NCBI GenBank assembly: GCA_910578545.1
Contig: CAJTPT010000005.1
Coordinates: forward strand, 62,001 to 126,000
Origin: an uncultured Christensenella sp.
GTDB taxonomy: Bacteria; Bacillota; Clostridia; Christensenellales; Pumilibacteraceae
Length of the DNA stretch: 64,000 nt
Reading direction: 5' to 3'
A program made the translations under genes and the position numbers. Shown piece after piece: positions 45,209-52,454 of this stretch. The notes beneath the pieces are model-generated. The model was not told where the DNA came from and did not search any database. It saw only the letters and a list, made by a program, of their open reading frames with translations. Every line of letters begins with the position of its first letter. The stretch's first letter is position 1.

Positions 45209-45817
45209 TTAAAGTTGCGTTATTGAATAAAACTGTTGAAATACTGGTATTTTTTCTTTATCGTAGTAAAGAAATTTTAATTGTGAATTATACGGTAATA
45301 AAATTTCACATTCAATATGTTTTTTGTTGACGTCAGTAAAAGCAATGGCTTTTGAATTTTTGTTTATTAGTATTTTAATTAAAAGATTTTTATTATAGCG
45401 GTCATCATTACAAAATTTTGGGATAGTGGTTGTGCTTAAAAATTGCTTTATAGGTTTGATTTTTTTCTTATGTTTAATTAAATATTTATATTCGATTTGA
45501 GGTGAAAACCTATATAGAACCATGTTATTATTGAGTGTGTTATTGTTTATAAATTCTTGTATTGCTTTTGCTTTACAATATATTGAGTTGTTTGTTGAGA
45601 TATTTTTATCTTGATTATATTCACGTAAAAATTTATTTATTTTTAAATAGCCGTGTCCTTGATAATAAAGTAATGGATTTAATTCATCAATTTTTTGGGG
45701 AAAAGAATAGATGTAGTTAATATAGCTTGAACTGTAGTTTTTTTCAAACCATTCATAATATTCGTTTGGTACTTCAAATTCTTTAAAATAATTGTTGTCG
45801 TAATAAATTGATTTCAT
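45209..45817 (-). CDS. ADP-ribosyltransferase exoenzyme-like cargo protein
   Basis: 202-aa protein with the ADP-ribosyltransferase exotoxin pattern (PF03496-like) in order: LLYYQGHGYLKINKFLRE (residues 49-66, matching the Y-x-G-x-G-Y...IN-x-x-LR helix), conserved Arg103 in VLYRF, the STS-type motif FLSTTT (127-131) and the ExE motif IECEILLP with Glu169 and Glu171. Arg, Ser and the two Glu should bind NAD and catalyse ADP-ribose transfer. No signal peptide, so it probably acts in the host cytoplasm. Very AT-rich compared with everything around it. Its start overlaps the repressor stop by four bases, so it is expressed from the lysogeny promoter. Target unknown. Confidence 0.83.
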   Translation of the reverse strand: MKSIYYDNNYFKEFEVPNEYYEWFEKNYSSSYINYIYSFPQKIDELNPLLYYQGHGYLKINKFLREYNQDKNISTNNSIYCKAKAIQEFINNNTLNNNMVLYRFSPQIEYKYLIKHKKKIKPIKQFLSTTTIPKFCNDDRYNKNLLIKILINKNSKAIAFTDVNKKHIECEILLPYNSQLKFLYYDKEKIPVFQQFYSITQL

Positions 45818-46092
45818 TTTTTTTGTTCTTTGTGCGTTAATTTTGTATCAGCGTGTTCGTATGTAAATTCATACGCAGTTTCATATTGCCGTATTCCGCG
45901 CCCAACAAGCTCATCAAGGGAAATGCCGTAAAAATCTGCAAGTTGAACACAGAAATCTATATTGGGTAGTCCTTTATCGGCTTCCCACCAACTTATCATT
46001 TGTTGCTTTAATCCTGTGGCTTTTGAGAGTGCATTTTGAGTGTACCCATTTTTTTCACGTTGATATTTTAATGCTTCGCCATATTTTGCCAT
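45814..46092 (-). CDS. XRE-family phage repressor
   Basis: 92-aa lambda-repressor-like DNA-binding protein. HTH at residues about 5-60 (LKYQREKNGYTQNALSKATGLKQQMISWWEADKG) and a short hydrophilic C-terminus; no protease/LexA domain. Divergent from the rightward prophage genes, with three operators in between. AAGGAGCTACAAC gives the start. Probably maintains lysogeny; pairing with the ADP-ribosyltransferase could alternatively form a toxin-antitoxin-type unit. Confidence 0.88.
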   Translation of the reverse strand: MAKYGEALKYQREKNGYTQNALSKATGLKQQMISWWEADKGLPNIDFCVQLADFYGISLDELVGRGIRQYETAYEFTYEHADTKLTHKEQKK

Positions 46093-46115
46093 GTTGTAGC
46101 TCCTTTATGAATATT

Positions 46116-46203
46116 TTACAGAAATTTATGTAAAATGTCTTGACTTACAGAAATTTATGTAATATACTGTTTTAGTATTACAGAAATATCTGTAATAAAT
46201 CAA
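46116..46203. promoter_or_regulatory. Lysogeny switch: three operators and divergent promoters
   Basis: Three 18-bp imperfect palindromes: O1 46116-46133 and O2 46145-46162 (both TTACAGAAATTTATGTAA) and O3 46178-46195 (TTACAGAAATATCTGTAA). Rightward promoter: TTGACT (46140-46145), 17 bp, TATACT (46163-46168), with O2 filling the spacer. Leftward promoter on the minus strand: TTGATT (46203-46198), 17 bp, TAATAC (46180-46175), with O3 covering the spacer and part of the -10. O1 lies in the leader of the repressor operon. Confidence 0.85.
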
Positions 46204-46224
46204 TCATAAACGAGGTAAACAAAA

Positions 46225-46488
46225 ATGAAAGCAAAGACAATACAAGAAATTTTGGCGTCGTTGAAAAAATTGGAACAATATGTTCCTAATAGAACTGTGT
46301 ATTATGTTTTTTGGTTCGGTGAATGTGTAGAAATTTTTAATGCTAAATCCACTTTGGCGGCAAAGCGCAAAACTTCAAAGTTTTGTAATTCGGATGCCGA
46401 TTTATATAAAGCGGATTGTGTTTGTTTAAAAGATTGGAACGGGGAAGATGTCGGAGTTTATTCTCCCCGTGAGGGTAAATGGTATTAA
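46225..46488 (+). CDS. Small early prophage protein
   Basis: 87 aa, first gene of the rightward operon, ATG 46225 after CGAGGTAAACAAAA. Soluble, with a helical N-terminus (TIQEILASLKKLEQYVPN) and three Cys. It is too hydrophilic to be a coat protein. Position suggests an excision or replication-control role, but no motif supports this. Confidence 0.75.
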   Translation: MKAKTIQEILASLKKLEQYVPNRTVYYVFWFGECVEIFNAKSTLAAKRKTSKFCNSDADLYKADCVCLKDWNGEDVGVYSPREGKWY

Positions 46489-46501
46489 GGACGGTGACAG
46501 T

Positions 46502-46765
46502 ATGAAACTACGAGTAATGGGCACAGCGGAAGAGTGCAAGCAAGCACAATACTTTTATACTCGGTTAGGACATCAAAGCAACGTACGGTTTTGCACGGTA
46601 AGCGGATTATATCCCAATCGCGGAAGTATCGGCTATTACCGTGTGTATATTGAAATCGAGTACAAAGACGGTAGCAACATATATAGCGAAGAGTATGCGG
46701 AAGAGCGAGTGCGGCTTGCAGATACAACGAGTTATCCCGCATGCATGTCGGATAAAGGCGGTTAA
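46502..46765 (+). CDS. DUF3970-like small phage protein
   Basis: 87 aa from ATG 46502, with AAGGA upstream. MKLRVMGTAEECKQAQYF...SGLYPNRGSIGYYRVYIEIEY matches the DUF3970 pattern (short beta protein with G-T-x-E-E-C and Y-x-N-R-G). That family is found in Firmicutes and their phages, function unknown. Confidence 0.7.
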   Translation: MKLRVMGTAEECKQAQYFYTRLGHQSNVRFCTVSGLYPNRGSIGYYRVYIEIEYKDGSNIYSEEYAEERVRLADTTSYPACMSDKGG

Positions 46766-46767
46766 GC

Positions 46768-46944
46768 ATGGCGCATCACGATTACTACATAACGCTTGAA
46801 AAGAAGCGTAATCGAAAAGTATGGTGCGAAAAGCGTGGCAAGCTCCATGACGATAACCGCGCCAAAGCGAAAGAGCGTGAATGCTCAAAGAAAAAGTTAT
46901 TACGTGCGGGACACTCGCGTTACGAGCCGAAAAAGGAGTATTAA
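46768..46944 (+). CDS. Very small basic prophage protein
   Basis: 58 aa (MAHHDYYITLEKKRNRKV...YEPKKEY), strongly basic. ATG 46768 follows the previous stop by two bases, and the gene ends three bases before the next start. Fits the tight operon and likely encodes a nucleic-acid-binding or structural accessory. Confidence 0.6.
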   Translation: MAHHDYYITLEKKRNRKVWCEKRGKLHDDNRAKAKERECSKKKLLRAGHSRYEPKKEY

Positions 46945-46947
46945 TCT

Positions 46948-47223
46948 ATGGCAAAAAACAACGGTCGGAAACGCTTTTCGTTAAAAGAAAAGCTGGCACA
47001 CTACACGGCGGTCGCAAAAGGCGAAAAGGCTGTCAAGAAAGACAGCAAGTACAGCGAAGCCGAACAACAAGCGTACGCTCGAGGACAACTCGACGCGCGC
47101 AACGAAAGCCGCAGGATTTGGAAAAGTAAGAATTCTACGGCAATGGAAAAGCAAGCATATAAGGACAAAAAAGCCGCCGAACGCGCGGAACGTAAAGCCA
47201 AGAAAGGCAAAGGAGCAAAATAA
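46948..47223 (+). CDS. Lys/Ala-rich basic prophage protein
   Basis: 91 aa. Basic throughout with long helical, Lys/Arg/Ala-rich tail (KQAYKDKKAAERAERKAKKGKGAK). AAAAGGAG precedes the ATG. Probably binds the ssDNA genome or acts with the SSB; no specific homologue recognised. Confidence 0.65.
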   Translation: MAKNNGRKRFSLKEKLAHYTAVAKGEKAVKKDSKYSEAEQQAYARGQLDARNESRRIWKSKNSTAMEKQAYKDKKAAERAERKAKKGKGAK

Positions 47224-47225
47224 TT

Positions 47226-47549
47226 ATGGTAGGAAAGTTTGAAGGTATTTTGGTAGGTTATCGTACTTACGACAAGGCAGTCAAAGACGATAAAGGTAAT
47301 AAGACAGGTACAAGCGTATCGCAACATGTTTATGATGTGTATTGCGAGGGCGTGAGAAAGGACAAGGCAACAGGTTTGTTTGCTGACGGGTGTAAAGTCA
47401 TATCGGTTATAGAAGAGGAAGACGTTTTGCCGAAAAAGCACCACGGCATGCAAGTTCAGTTCTACGGCGAAACAAAAGAGTTTCGCGGCAAGGACGGCAA
47501 TCCAAATACGCGCATTGAATATTCGGGTATCGTAGAGGTGACGAAATGA
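47226..47549 (+). CDS. Probable single-stranded-DNA-binding protein (gpV-like)
   Basis: 107 aa, beta-rich, with the pattern FEGILVGYRTYDKAVKDDKG...VYDVYCEG...GMQVQFYGETKEFRGKDGNP. Size, position between the early genes and the exported proteins, and the OB-like strand pattern fit the gpV-type ssDNA-binding proteins of inoviruses. No diagnostic motif, so the call rests on context. Its stop overlaps the next start. Confidence 0.55.
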   Translation: MVGKFEGILVGYRTYDKAVKDDKGNKTGTSVSQHVYDVYCEGVRKDKATGLFADGCKVISVIEEEDVLPKKHHGMQVQFYGETKEFRGKDGNPNTRIEYSGIVEVTK

Positions 47550-48613
47550 AAAAGAGCACCATGGGATTTTTAACAGGCGTGTCGGTTGTCACGGCAGGCG
47601 TGCTTGGTTTGGGCGCGGTATCGTCGTGGTTTACGAATTGGGATACAAAGACGTGGTTCGGTCGCGGTGGCAATAATGCCGTCGTTCAGCCCGAAAACCC
47701 GGACAAACCTCAACCCCCGATAATAGACGAAAACACGCATAACGGCGGCGCGATAATATCCGATTTTGAGAATAACGGTATAAGCGTGTTAAGTGCAAGG
47801 CTTCCGCGCGCGGCATATGCGGCTAACGGTATAAGCGAACAAGTCGATACGGCGTATCTGCTCACCGCAACGATTGAGCCCGCGGAAACTTTTGACAAGA
47901 CGGTAGATTGGTCGGTCGCGTGGGTCGACCCCGAAAGCGAGTGGGCGGCAGATAAAACGGTCACCGACTACGTAACGGTAACGCCTACGGAAGACGGCGC
48001 GCTTACGGCAAACGTCGTATGTTTGCAAGCGTTTGGCGAACAAGTCAAGGTTATTGTAACGAGCCGCGATAAACCGTCGGTAAAAGCAAATTGTTTATGC
48101 GACTACGCAAAGCGTATAAGCTCGTTTGAAGTAACTATGCATCAAGGGCACAATCCTAATAATTATTTTATGCGTCTAAGCGATTCTTCTTTAGCGTATA
48201 TCCCCGCTAAGATTGAGTGGCAACTTAATGTTACGCCAATATATACGTTAGGCACCGTTGCCGATAGTTTTAAAAGGTCGGTATATTTCATGGTTTCGGA
48301 CTACGCAGTGGGTTCGGGCGGCTATCATGTTGAGCGTGTTGAGGTTCCCGCGGGTATAGGGGAAAGCGGTTGTTTTACTCTTGACAGTATTGCAAACAAG
48401 ATATTTACCAAGTCCGACGGCACTCCCGGCACTGTCGGTTTTTATAATTGGCTTAAAGATTATCCTGTCGGCAAAGGTCAAATGACTTTGACTATACAGT
48501 TTACGGGCAATCATTCCGAATACACGTGGACGAAAGATTTTATAATTAATGCCGATTTATATAAAGTCAGTGCGGACTCTGTCACGGTGGACAATCCGAA
48601 TATTATCTTTTAA
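47546..48613 (+). CDS. Exported prophage protein with Ig-like region
   Basis: 355 aa. N-terminal hydrophobic segment (residues about 7-27, GFLTGVSVVTAGVLGLGAVSSWF), then a Pro-rich linker (NPDKPQPPIIDEN) and Ig-like beta-rich domains resembling bacterial Ig-like group 2 (EQVKVIVTSRDKPSVKANCLCDYAK). The rest is beta-rich with no second membrane helix. Candidate minor coat or adsorption protein. Start overlaps the SSB gene by four bases. Confidence 0.7.
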   Translation: MKKSTMGFLTGVSVVTAGVLGLGAVSSWFTNWDTKTWFGRGGNNAVVQPENPDKPQPPIIDENTHNGGAIISDFENNGISVLSARLPRAAYAANGISEQVDTAYLLTATIEPAETFDKTVDWSVAWVDPESEWAADKTVTDYVTVTPTEDGALTANVVCLQAFGEQVKVIVTSRDKPSVKANCLCDYAKRISSFEVTMHQGHNPNNYFMRLSDSSLAYIPAKIEWQLNVTPIYTLGTVADSFKRSVYFMVSDYAVGSGGYHVERVEVPAGIGESGCFTLDSIANKIFTKSDGTPGTVGFYNWLKDYPVGKGQMTLTIQFTGNHSEYTWTKDFIINADLYKVSADSVTVDNPNIIF

Positions 48614-48625
48614 GGCGGTATACAT

Positions 48626-50011
48626 ATGTTAAAACTACAAGCAAATAAAACCCTCCAAGGTTATGTTTTATTCTTCTTATTGCTTGCGGTTATGTTGGTA
48701 AGCGGGTGGTTTGTACTGCCCGCTTTTGCCGATACTACGCCGCAGTATACAAGCGCATTAGCGGACTTGCAAAAGGACAAAGATTTCAACGCAAGCGACT
48801 ATCCCGACAAAGAGAACGACTACTCAATACAAGTCATACAGATTGCGGAAACGCAAAACAAAGAGTTGTTCGTGTATACATATCAGCCGAGCCAAAAGAC
48901 AATGTATTTTGTTGCGACAAGTATAAACATGTCGTTGACCGACAGCGGCGAGGGAACTAAGCCTTTCGGTTTAACGCTTTTAAACTGTGTCGGCGTGTTC
49001 TGTAAGTACAAGGTCGAGGGCGTGACGGTAAGCGGCGAATTGGTGAGATACTATAACATCACAAGCATATACCGTCCGTGGCAAAAAGGCATTGACGAGG
49101 AAACGGGCAACGACAATACAGTCGACGAAGTGGTTTTTGACGTGTCGCAGTTGTGGACTGTTGTCTGTGTCGACGGCGATTTGTCGTACTACCGAACGGA
49201 TACCGAAACAATAACCATAACAAAGAAGTACGTAGATTATTTGAGATACCCTAACGGTTGGAAGTTCTCTTTTGTAAAGGACTCGTGCGACAGTCATTAC
49301 GTAGCGTTTTCGACGGATAGGGATATAGAGTATCTTTTCGACGCAACGGTTAGCTACGTAACACAAGCATATATAGGCAATACGGCTGTTACCGAGGACA
49401 TGGAGCCGAATGGCGGCGAGCATGAACAAACGGTGCACCTTCAAGACGTTGACGAAGCAAGCAATAAAGCCGATGGGTGGTGGGCTGAAAAGCACACATG
49501 GAACAGAATAGAGCGCGTTGCGGACTTTAAAAAGAATGAGGATTTAACCGCCGCGGCAAATGAGGGCATAACGGGTAAACAGTGGGTTTTACGCTTTGCC
49601 GAAACGGGCGTGTCTTACAGTGGCGGCGCGGCTTCGGGCTCTGTTTTAAGTCATATTAAGGTCACTGATGTAACAATATTGCAATTACATTTCAAGAGCA
49701 ACGGCAAAATATATAACCTTGGCGTAGTAGACAACAAGCAGTCGGGCGATAGTAAGCCGGGCAACAAAGTTGAGAACGTCAATTTTTTCACAGGTCTAAA
49801 AAATTGGTTTGAAGACACGTGGCAGCTGCTTGTGTCTATAATCGTTGTCGTTATTCTGTTGGTGCTTTTGATTGTATTTTTCCCTACGGTGTTCCCGATT
49901 ATCTTGACGTGCTTAAAGTGGCTTGTAAAAGGCGTGTGGTTTATATTTATTAAGTGTCCTTATCGTCTTATAAAGGCTATCGTAGACAAATGCAAAGGCG
50001 GTGGGGCATGA
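48626..50011 (+). CDS. Exported prophage protein with C-terminal membrane anchor, pIII-like candidate
   Basis: 461 aa. N-terminal signal sequence (VLFFLLLAVMLVSGWFVLPAFA, cleavage likely near residue 36), a 350-residue extracellular region, then two or three membrane segments (LLVSIIVVVILLVLLIVFF and VFPIILTCLKWLVKGVWFIF, about residues 405-448) and a short basic tail. This signal-ectodomain-C-terminal anchor arrangement is typical of inovirus pIII adsorption proteins. Its stop overlaps the Zot start. Confidence 0.75.
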   Translation: MLKLQANKTLQGYVLFFLLLAVMLVSGWFVLPAFADTTPQYTSALADLQKDKDFNASDYPDKENDYSIQVIQIAETQNKELFVYTYQPSQKTMYFVATSINMSLTDSGEGTKPFGLTLLNCVGVFCKYKVEGVTVSGELVRYYNITSIYRPWQKGIDEETGNDNTVDEVVFDVSQLWTVVCVDGDLSYYRTDTETITITKKYVDYLRYPNGWKFSFVKDSCDSHYVAFSTDRDIEYLFDATVSYVTQAYIGNTAVTEDMEPNGGEHEQTVHLQDVDEASNKADGWWAEKHTWNRIERVADFKKNEDLTAAANEGITGKQWVLRFAETGVSYSGGAASGSVLSHIKVTDVTILQLHFKSNGKIYNLGVVDNKQSGDSKPGNKVENVNFFTGLKNWFEDTWQLLVSIIVVVILLVLLIVFFPTVFPIILTCLKWLVKGVWFIFIKCPYRLIKAIVDKCKGGGA

Positions 50012-50793
50012 CTAATGCATTATTGTGGATAATCACTTGCGCGGCGTGTGGCGGTGTCGGTGTGCTTGTAACGTGTATCGTGTTGTTTGTGCGCCGTCAC
50101 CGTGTTGTTAAATGGAATAAAGCCGATGAATGGCTTGTAAACGAATTTAGGCGTTGTAACGTAATGGTGTTTGGTAAAAAGGGTAGCGGTAAAGATGTTA
50201 TCTTTGCGCACGTCATAGCGTTGCGTGGTGCCAAGCATTACAGCAATATTCCATATAACGAGGATACCGAAGTAATTGACCTTTGTGAGATTGCCGCAGG
50301 GGATAACACCGTTGAGGATATTGCAAAGGGCACAATACGTAAATTCGCACCACGCTTTGACGAGGGTTGCGACATATACGCATCCGACGTCGGTATTTAT
50401 TTCCCAAATACGCTTTATCAAAAGTTAGACGAATTATACCCGTCGTTACCCGTTCACATGGCATTATCACGGCAGTTGTATAATAGTAACGTGCATACGA
50501 ATTGCCAAGACCTTTTGCGCCCGTGGAAAAAGATACGCGAACAAGCCGACAGTTACATACAGGCTTTGCGAACGCGACTGCGCGATAATTGCTTATTCGT
50601 GGATATTGTAGGGTACGAACATCGAAACGTCAATGACGAAACCATAAGCCCTATATGCAAGCATACTTTGCGTGTACCGTTATCCGAATTGCAGTACGAT
50701 AGCCGTTACTTCCGCAATGTTTTTCTTAATCGTGAGTTAACGCCGTTTGAAAGGCTTCAAGGTATGATAAACGGGGGTGTAAACCATGTATAA
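50008..50793 (+). CDS. Zot-like filamentous-phage assembly ATPase
   Basis: 261 aa from ATG 50008, which overlaps the upstream stop. One N-terminal membrane helix (residues about 5-28), then the Zot/gpI ATPase domain: Walker A GKKGSGKD (56-63), Walker B DIYASDVG (122-129). The domain drives extrusion of inoviruses through the envelope and is the best single marker for the group. Shorter than Vibrio Zot, as expected because it lacks the C-terminal periplasmic region. Confidence 0.9.
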   Translation: MTNALLWIITCAACGGVGVLVTCIVLFVRRHRVVKWNKADEWLVNEFRRCNVMVFGKKGSGKDVIFAHVIALRGAKHYSNIPYNEDTEVIDLCEIAAGDNTVEDIAKGTIRKFAPRFDEGCDIYASDVGIYFPNTLYQKLDELYPSLPVHMALSRQLYNSNVHTNCQDLLRPWKKIREQADSYIQALRTRLRDNCLFVDIVGYEHRNVNDETISPICKHTLRVPLSELQYDSRYFRNVFLNRELTPFERLQGMINGGVNHV

Positions 50794-50983
50794 CGATAAA
50801 TCAAATAAGTGGTTGAAAAAGGCAATTAAAGCGCATGTTAAAGTTATAGTCGCTTGTTATCAATACAAGTATTTTATGACTACCGAAGAGGACTTCAAGC
50901 GCGTAAAAAAAGAGCTTGCCGACCTCGTTCACGAATTGAAGCTTATGCAAGCCGAATTAGCAAGCCGTCGGGGTAGGCTTTAA
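50786..50983 (+). CDS. Small coiled-coil prophage protein
   Basis: 65 aa overlapping zot by eight bases and ending on the integrase start. The C-terminal 35 residues (EEDFKRVKKELADLVHELKLMQAELASR) form a strong coiled coil. Unknown role; it may tune integration or assembly. Confidence 0.65.
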   Translation: MYNDKSNKWLKKAIKAHVKVIVACYQYKYFMTTEEDFKRVKKELADLVHELKLMQAELASRRGRL

Positions 50984-51861
50984 TGCACGAACTTTATGAT
51001 GTGCTTAATACCATATCAGCAAAGCTTGATGTTATTGCGGATAAGCTCGACCATTTACCGACAGCGACACCGCCGCAAAGCGATAGGCTTTTCGGCGATT
51101 TCGCACAATACTATTTTGACACTTTCCGCAAGCGCAAAGTTGCGGCTAAAACCATGTCCAATGATATGTCGCGCTATAACAAGCATATTGCCCCAATATT
51201 CGGTCAAATACCGCTAACAGCTATCACGCCCGAACAAGTGCAAAATATTGTCGACAGCCTATACGAACATCAAAAGACCGCGCACGAAGTGTTTACGCTT
51301 ATAAACGTTATTTGCAAGGCGGCAATTAAGCACAACATCATTGCGCACAATCCTTGCGACCTTGTACTATTGACGGACTACGAAGCCGTGCACGGTGTAG
51401 CACTGACAAAAGACGAGGAACGTAAGCTTTTACGCATGACCGACGGTACGCCGTATCAAACAATGTTTGCCGTCGCGCTCTATACGGGTCTACGCCCGAA
51501 CGAGTACAAGACGGCACGAATAGAAAACGGCTTTATAGTTGCGCGAAATAGTAAACAGCATGACGGCAAGCAACACACAAAGCGCATACCCATTACGCCC
51601 ATGCTTGTGCCTTACATACCCGAAAGCAAGATTTTGCCAAAGGCGCACAAAAATAGCATGACGGTACACTTTAAGCCGATACTGCCTATGCACAAGCTTT
51701 ATGACATGCGCACAACATTCTACAGTCGTTGTATAGAGTGCGGTATATCGGATATAGCTCGCAAGCTGTTCATGGGGCATACACTCGGCAAGCTTGGCAA
51801 CGCCTATACCGACATAAGCGACGAATGGCTTATAAGCGAGGGCAACAAGCTTAGCTATTAG
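50983..51861 (+). CDS. Tyrosine recombinase (integrase)
   Basis: 292-aa phage integrase, last prophage gene, adjacent to the tRNA-Thr attachment site. N-terminal coiled segment, then core-binding domain (residues about 40-125) and catalytic domain: Arg171 (YTGLRPNEY), Lys in KQHTKRIPIT, Arg243 (YDMRTTF), His266 (MGHTLG) and Tyr275 (NAYTDISD). The first His of the HxxR motif is Tyr240, an unusual but tolerated substitution. ATG 50983 overlaps the previous stop. Confidence 0.92.
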   Translation: MHELYDVLNTISAKLDVIADKLDHLPTATPPQSDRLFGDFAQYYFDTFRKRKVAAKTMSNDMSRYNKHIAPIFGQIPLTAITPEQVQNIVDSLYEHQKTAHEVFTLINVICKAAIKHNIIAHNPCDLVLLTDYEAVHGVALTKDEERKLLRMTDGTPYQTMFAVALYTGLRPNEYKTARIENGFIVARNSKQHDGKQHTKRIPITPMLVPYIPESKILPKAHKNSMTVHFKPILPMHKLYDMRTTFYSRCIECGISDIARKLFMGHTLGKLGNAYTDISDEWLISEGNKLSY

Positions 51862-51985
51862 TTGTGCTGTTATAGGTCTATCCCGGCAACAGCCGATTTT
51901 GCCAAGTGGTCAAAACCGCTCGAAAAATCGGCATTATGGTAAGCAATTATTCAATTTTGGTTGTAGAACAACCCGAAAACGGCAA

Positions 51986-52014
51986 CAAAAAGCCCCCTTG
52001 GTGGTCAAGAGGGC
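51986..52014 (-). terminator. Prophage-encoded terminator for tRNA-Thr
   Basis: Hairpin GCCCTCTTG / CAAGGGGGC (minus strand) followed by TTTTTG. It lies just beyond the tRNA-Thr 3' end, inside the prophage, so it would end tRNA-Thr transcription after insertion. It could also stop transcripts from the integrase side. Confidence 0.65.
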
Positions 52015-52021
52015 ATTTGCC

Positions 52022-52045
52022 TTGGAGCTGTTACCGGGATTCGAA
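52022..52045. repeat. attR core, overlapping the tRNA-Thr 3' end
   Basis: 24 bp identical to attL (43368-43391). The tRNA stays complete because the phage att restores its 3' end. Confidence 0.88.
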
Positions 52046-52098
52046 CCCGGGACCTCCACCTTACCAAGGTGGTGCTCTACCTACTGAGCCATAACAGC
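52023..52098 (-). tRNA. tRNA-Thr(GGT)
   Basis: Complete cloverleaf on the minus strand: GCTGTTA acceptor paired with TAACAGC, D-arm GGCTCAGTAGGTAGAGC, anticodon loop CTTGGTAAG (anticodon GGT), T-arm GGGTTCGAATCCC, discriminator and encoded CCA; 76 nt. Prophage attachment site. Confidence 0.96.
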
Positions 52099-52248
52099 AT
52101 GTTAATTATATTTGAGTTTTGGTCGCTTGCGGCGAACCTACCTATGATGGTGGACCTACTGAGCCATAACAGCATGTTAATTATATTTGAGTTTTGGTCG
52201 CTTGCGGCGAACCTACTTACGATGGTGGTCCGACTGAGCCATAACAGC
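52099..52248 (-). repeat. Two 75-bp tandem repeats carrying copies of the tRNA-Thr 5' end
   Basis: Units at 52099-52173 and 52174-52248, nearly identical (about five differences clustered in one stretch). Each repeats about 57 bp of tRNA leader plus the first roughly 18-20 nt of tRNA-Thr (GCTGTTATGGCTCAGT). The nascent transcript thus contains three tRNA 5' ends, only the last continuing into a full tRNA. Confidence 0.8.
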
Positions 52249-52285
52249 AAATAAATTAATGATTGACAATTTCTCAATCCGATAC

Positions 52286-52314
52286 ATTATACAATATTGC
52301 GCGGGTGTTGTCAA
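52286..52314 (-). promoter_or_regulatory. tRNA-Thr promoter
   Basis: Minus strand TTGACA (52314-52309), 17 bp, TATAAT (52291-52286), both consensus. It lies about 190 bp upstream of tRNA-Thr, with the tandem repeats in between. Confidence 0.8.
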
Positions 52315-52454
52315 TCGTTTTTTGCAAAAGATTTTATTCGAGGAATAAATTTGCTTGCAACGGTAAATTTGCGGCAACGACAAATCGGGAACAATGCGCG
52401 TGAAACGCGCGAGCCGCGGGGTGGGCAAAAAAGCCCGTGGGTATAATACCAAAT

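Larger units (their letters stand above)
43368..52045. mobile_element. Inovirus-like integrated filamentous-phage element in tRNA-Thr
   Basis: 8.68-kb element bounded by identical 24-bp direct repeats (43368-43391 and 52022-52045); the right copy is the 3' end of tRNA-Thr. Gene order: HUH rolling-circle initiator (+); XRE and ADP-ribosyltransferase (-); then rightward small genes, probable ssDNA-binding protein, two exported proteins, Zot-like ATPase, small coiled-coil protein and tyrosine recombinase beside the tRNA. Rep, SSB, exported adsorption-type protein, Zot and integrase in this order are the hallmarks of temperate inoviruses. It appears intact. Reading frames in the right half overlap tightly, as in a single operon. 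Confidence 0.87.

Noticed and set aside
52079..52248. CRISPR-like array near tRNA-Thr
   Set aside because: The repeats are contiguous 75-bp tandem units with no spacers and include tRNA sequence.
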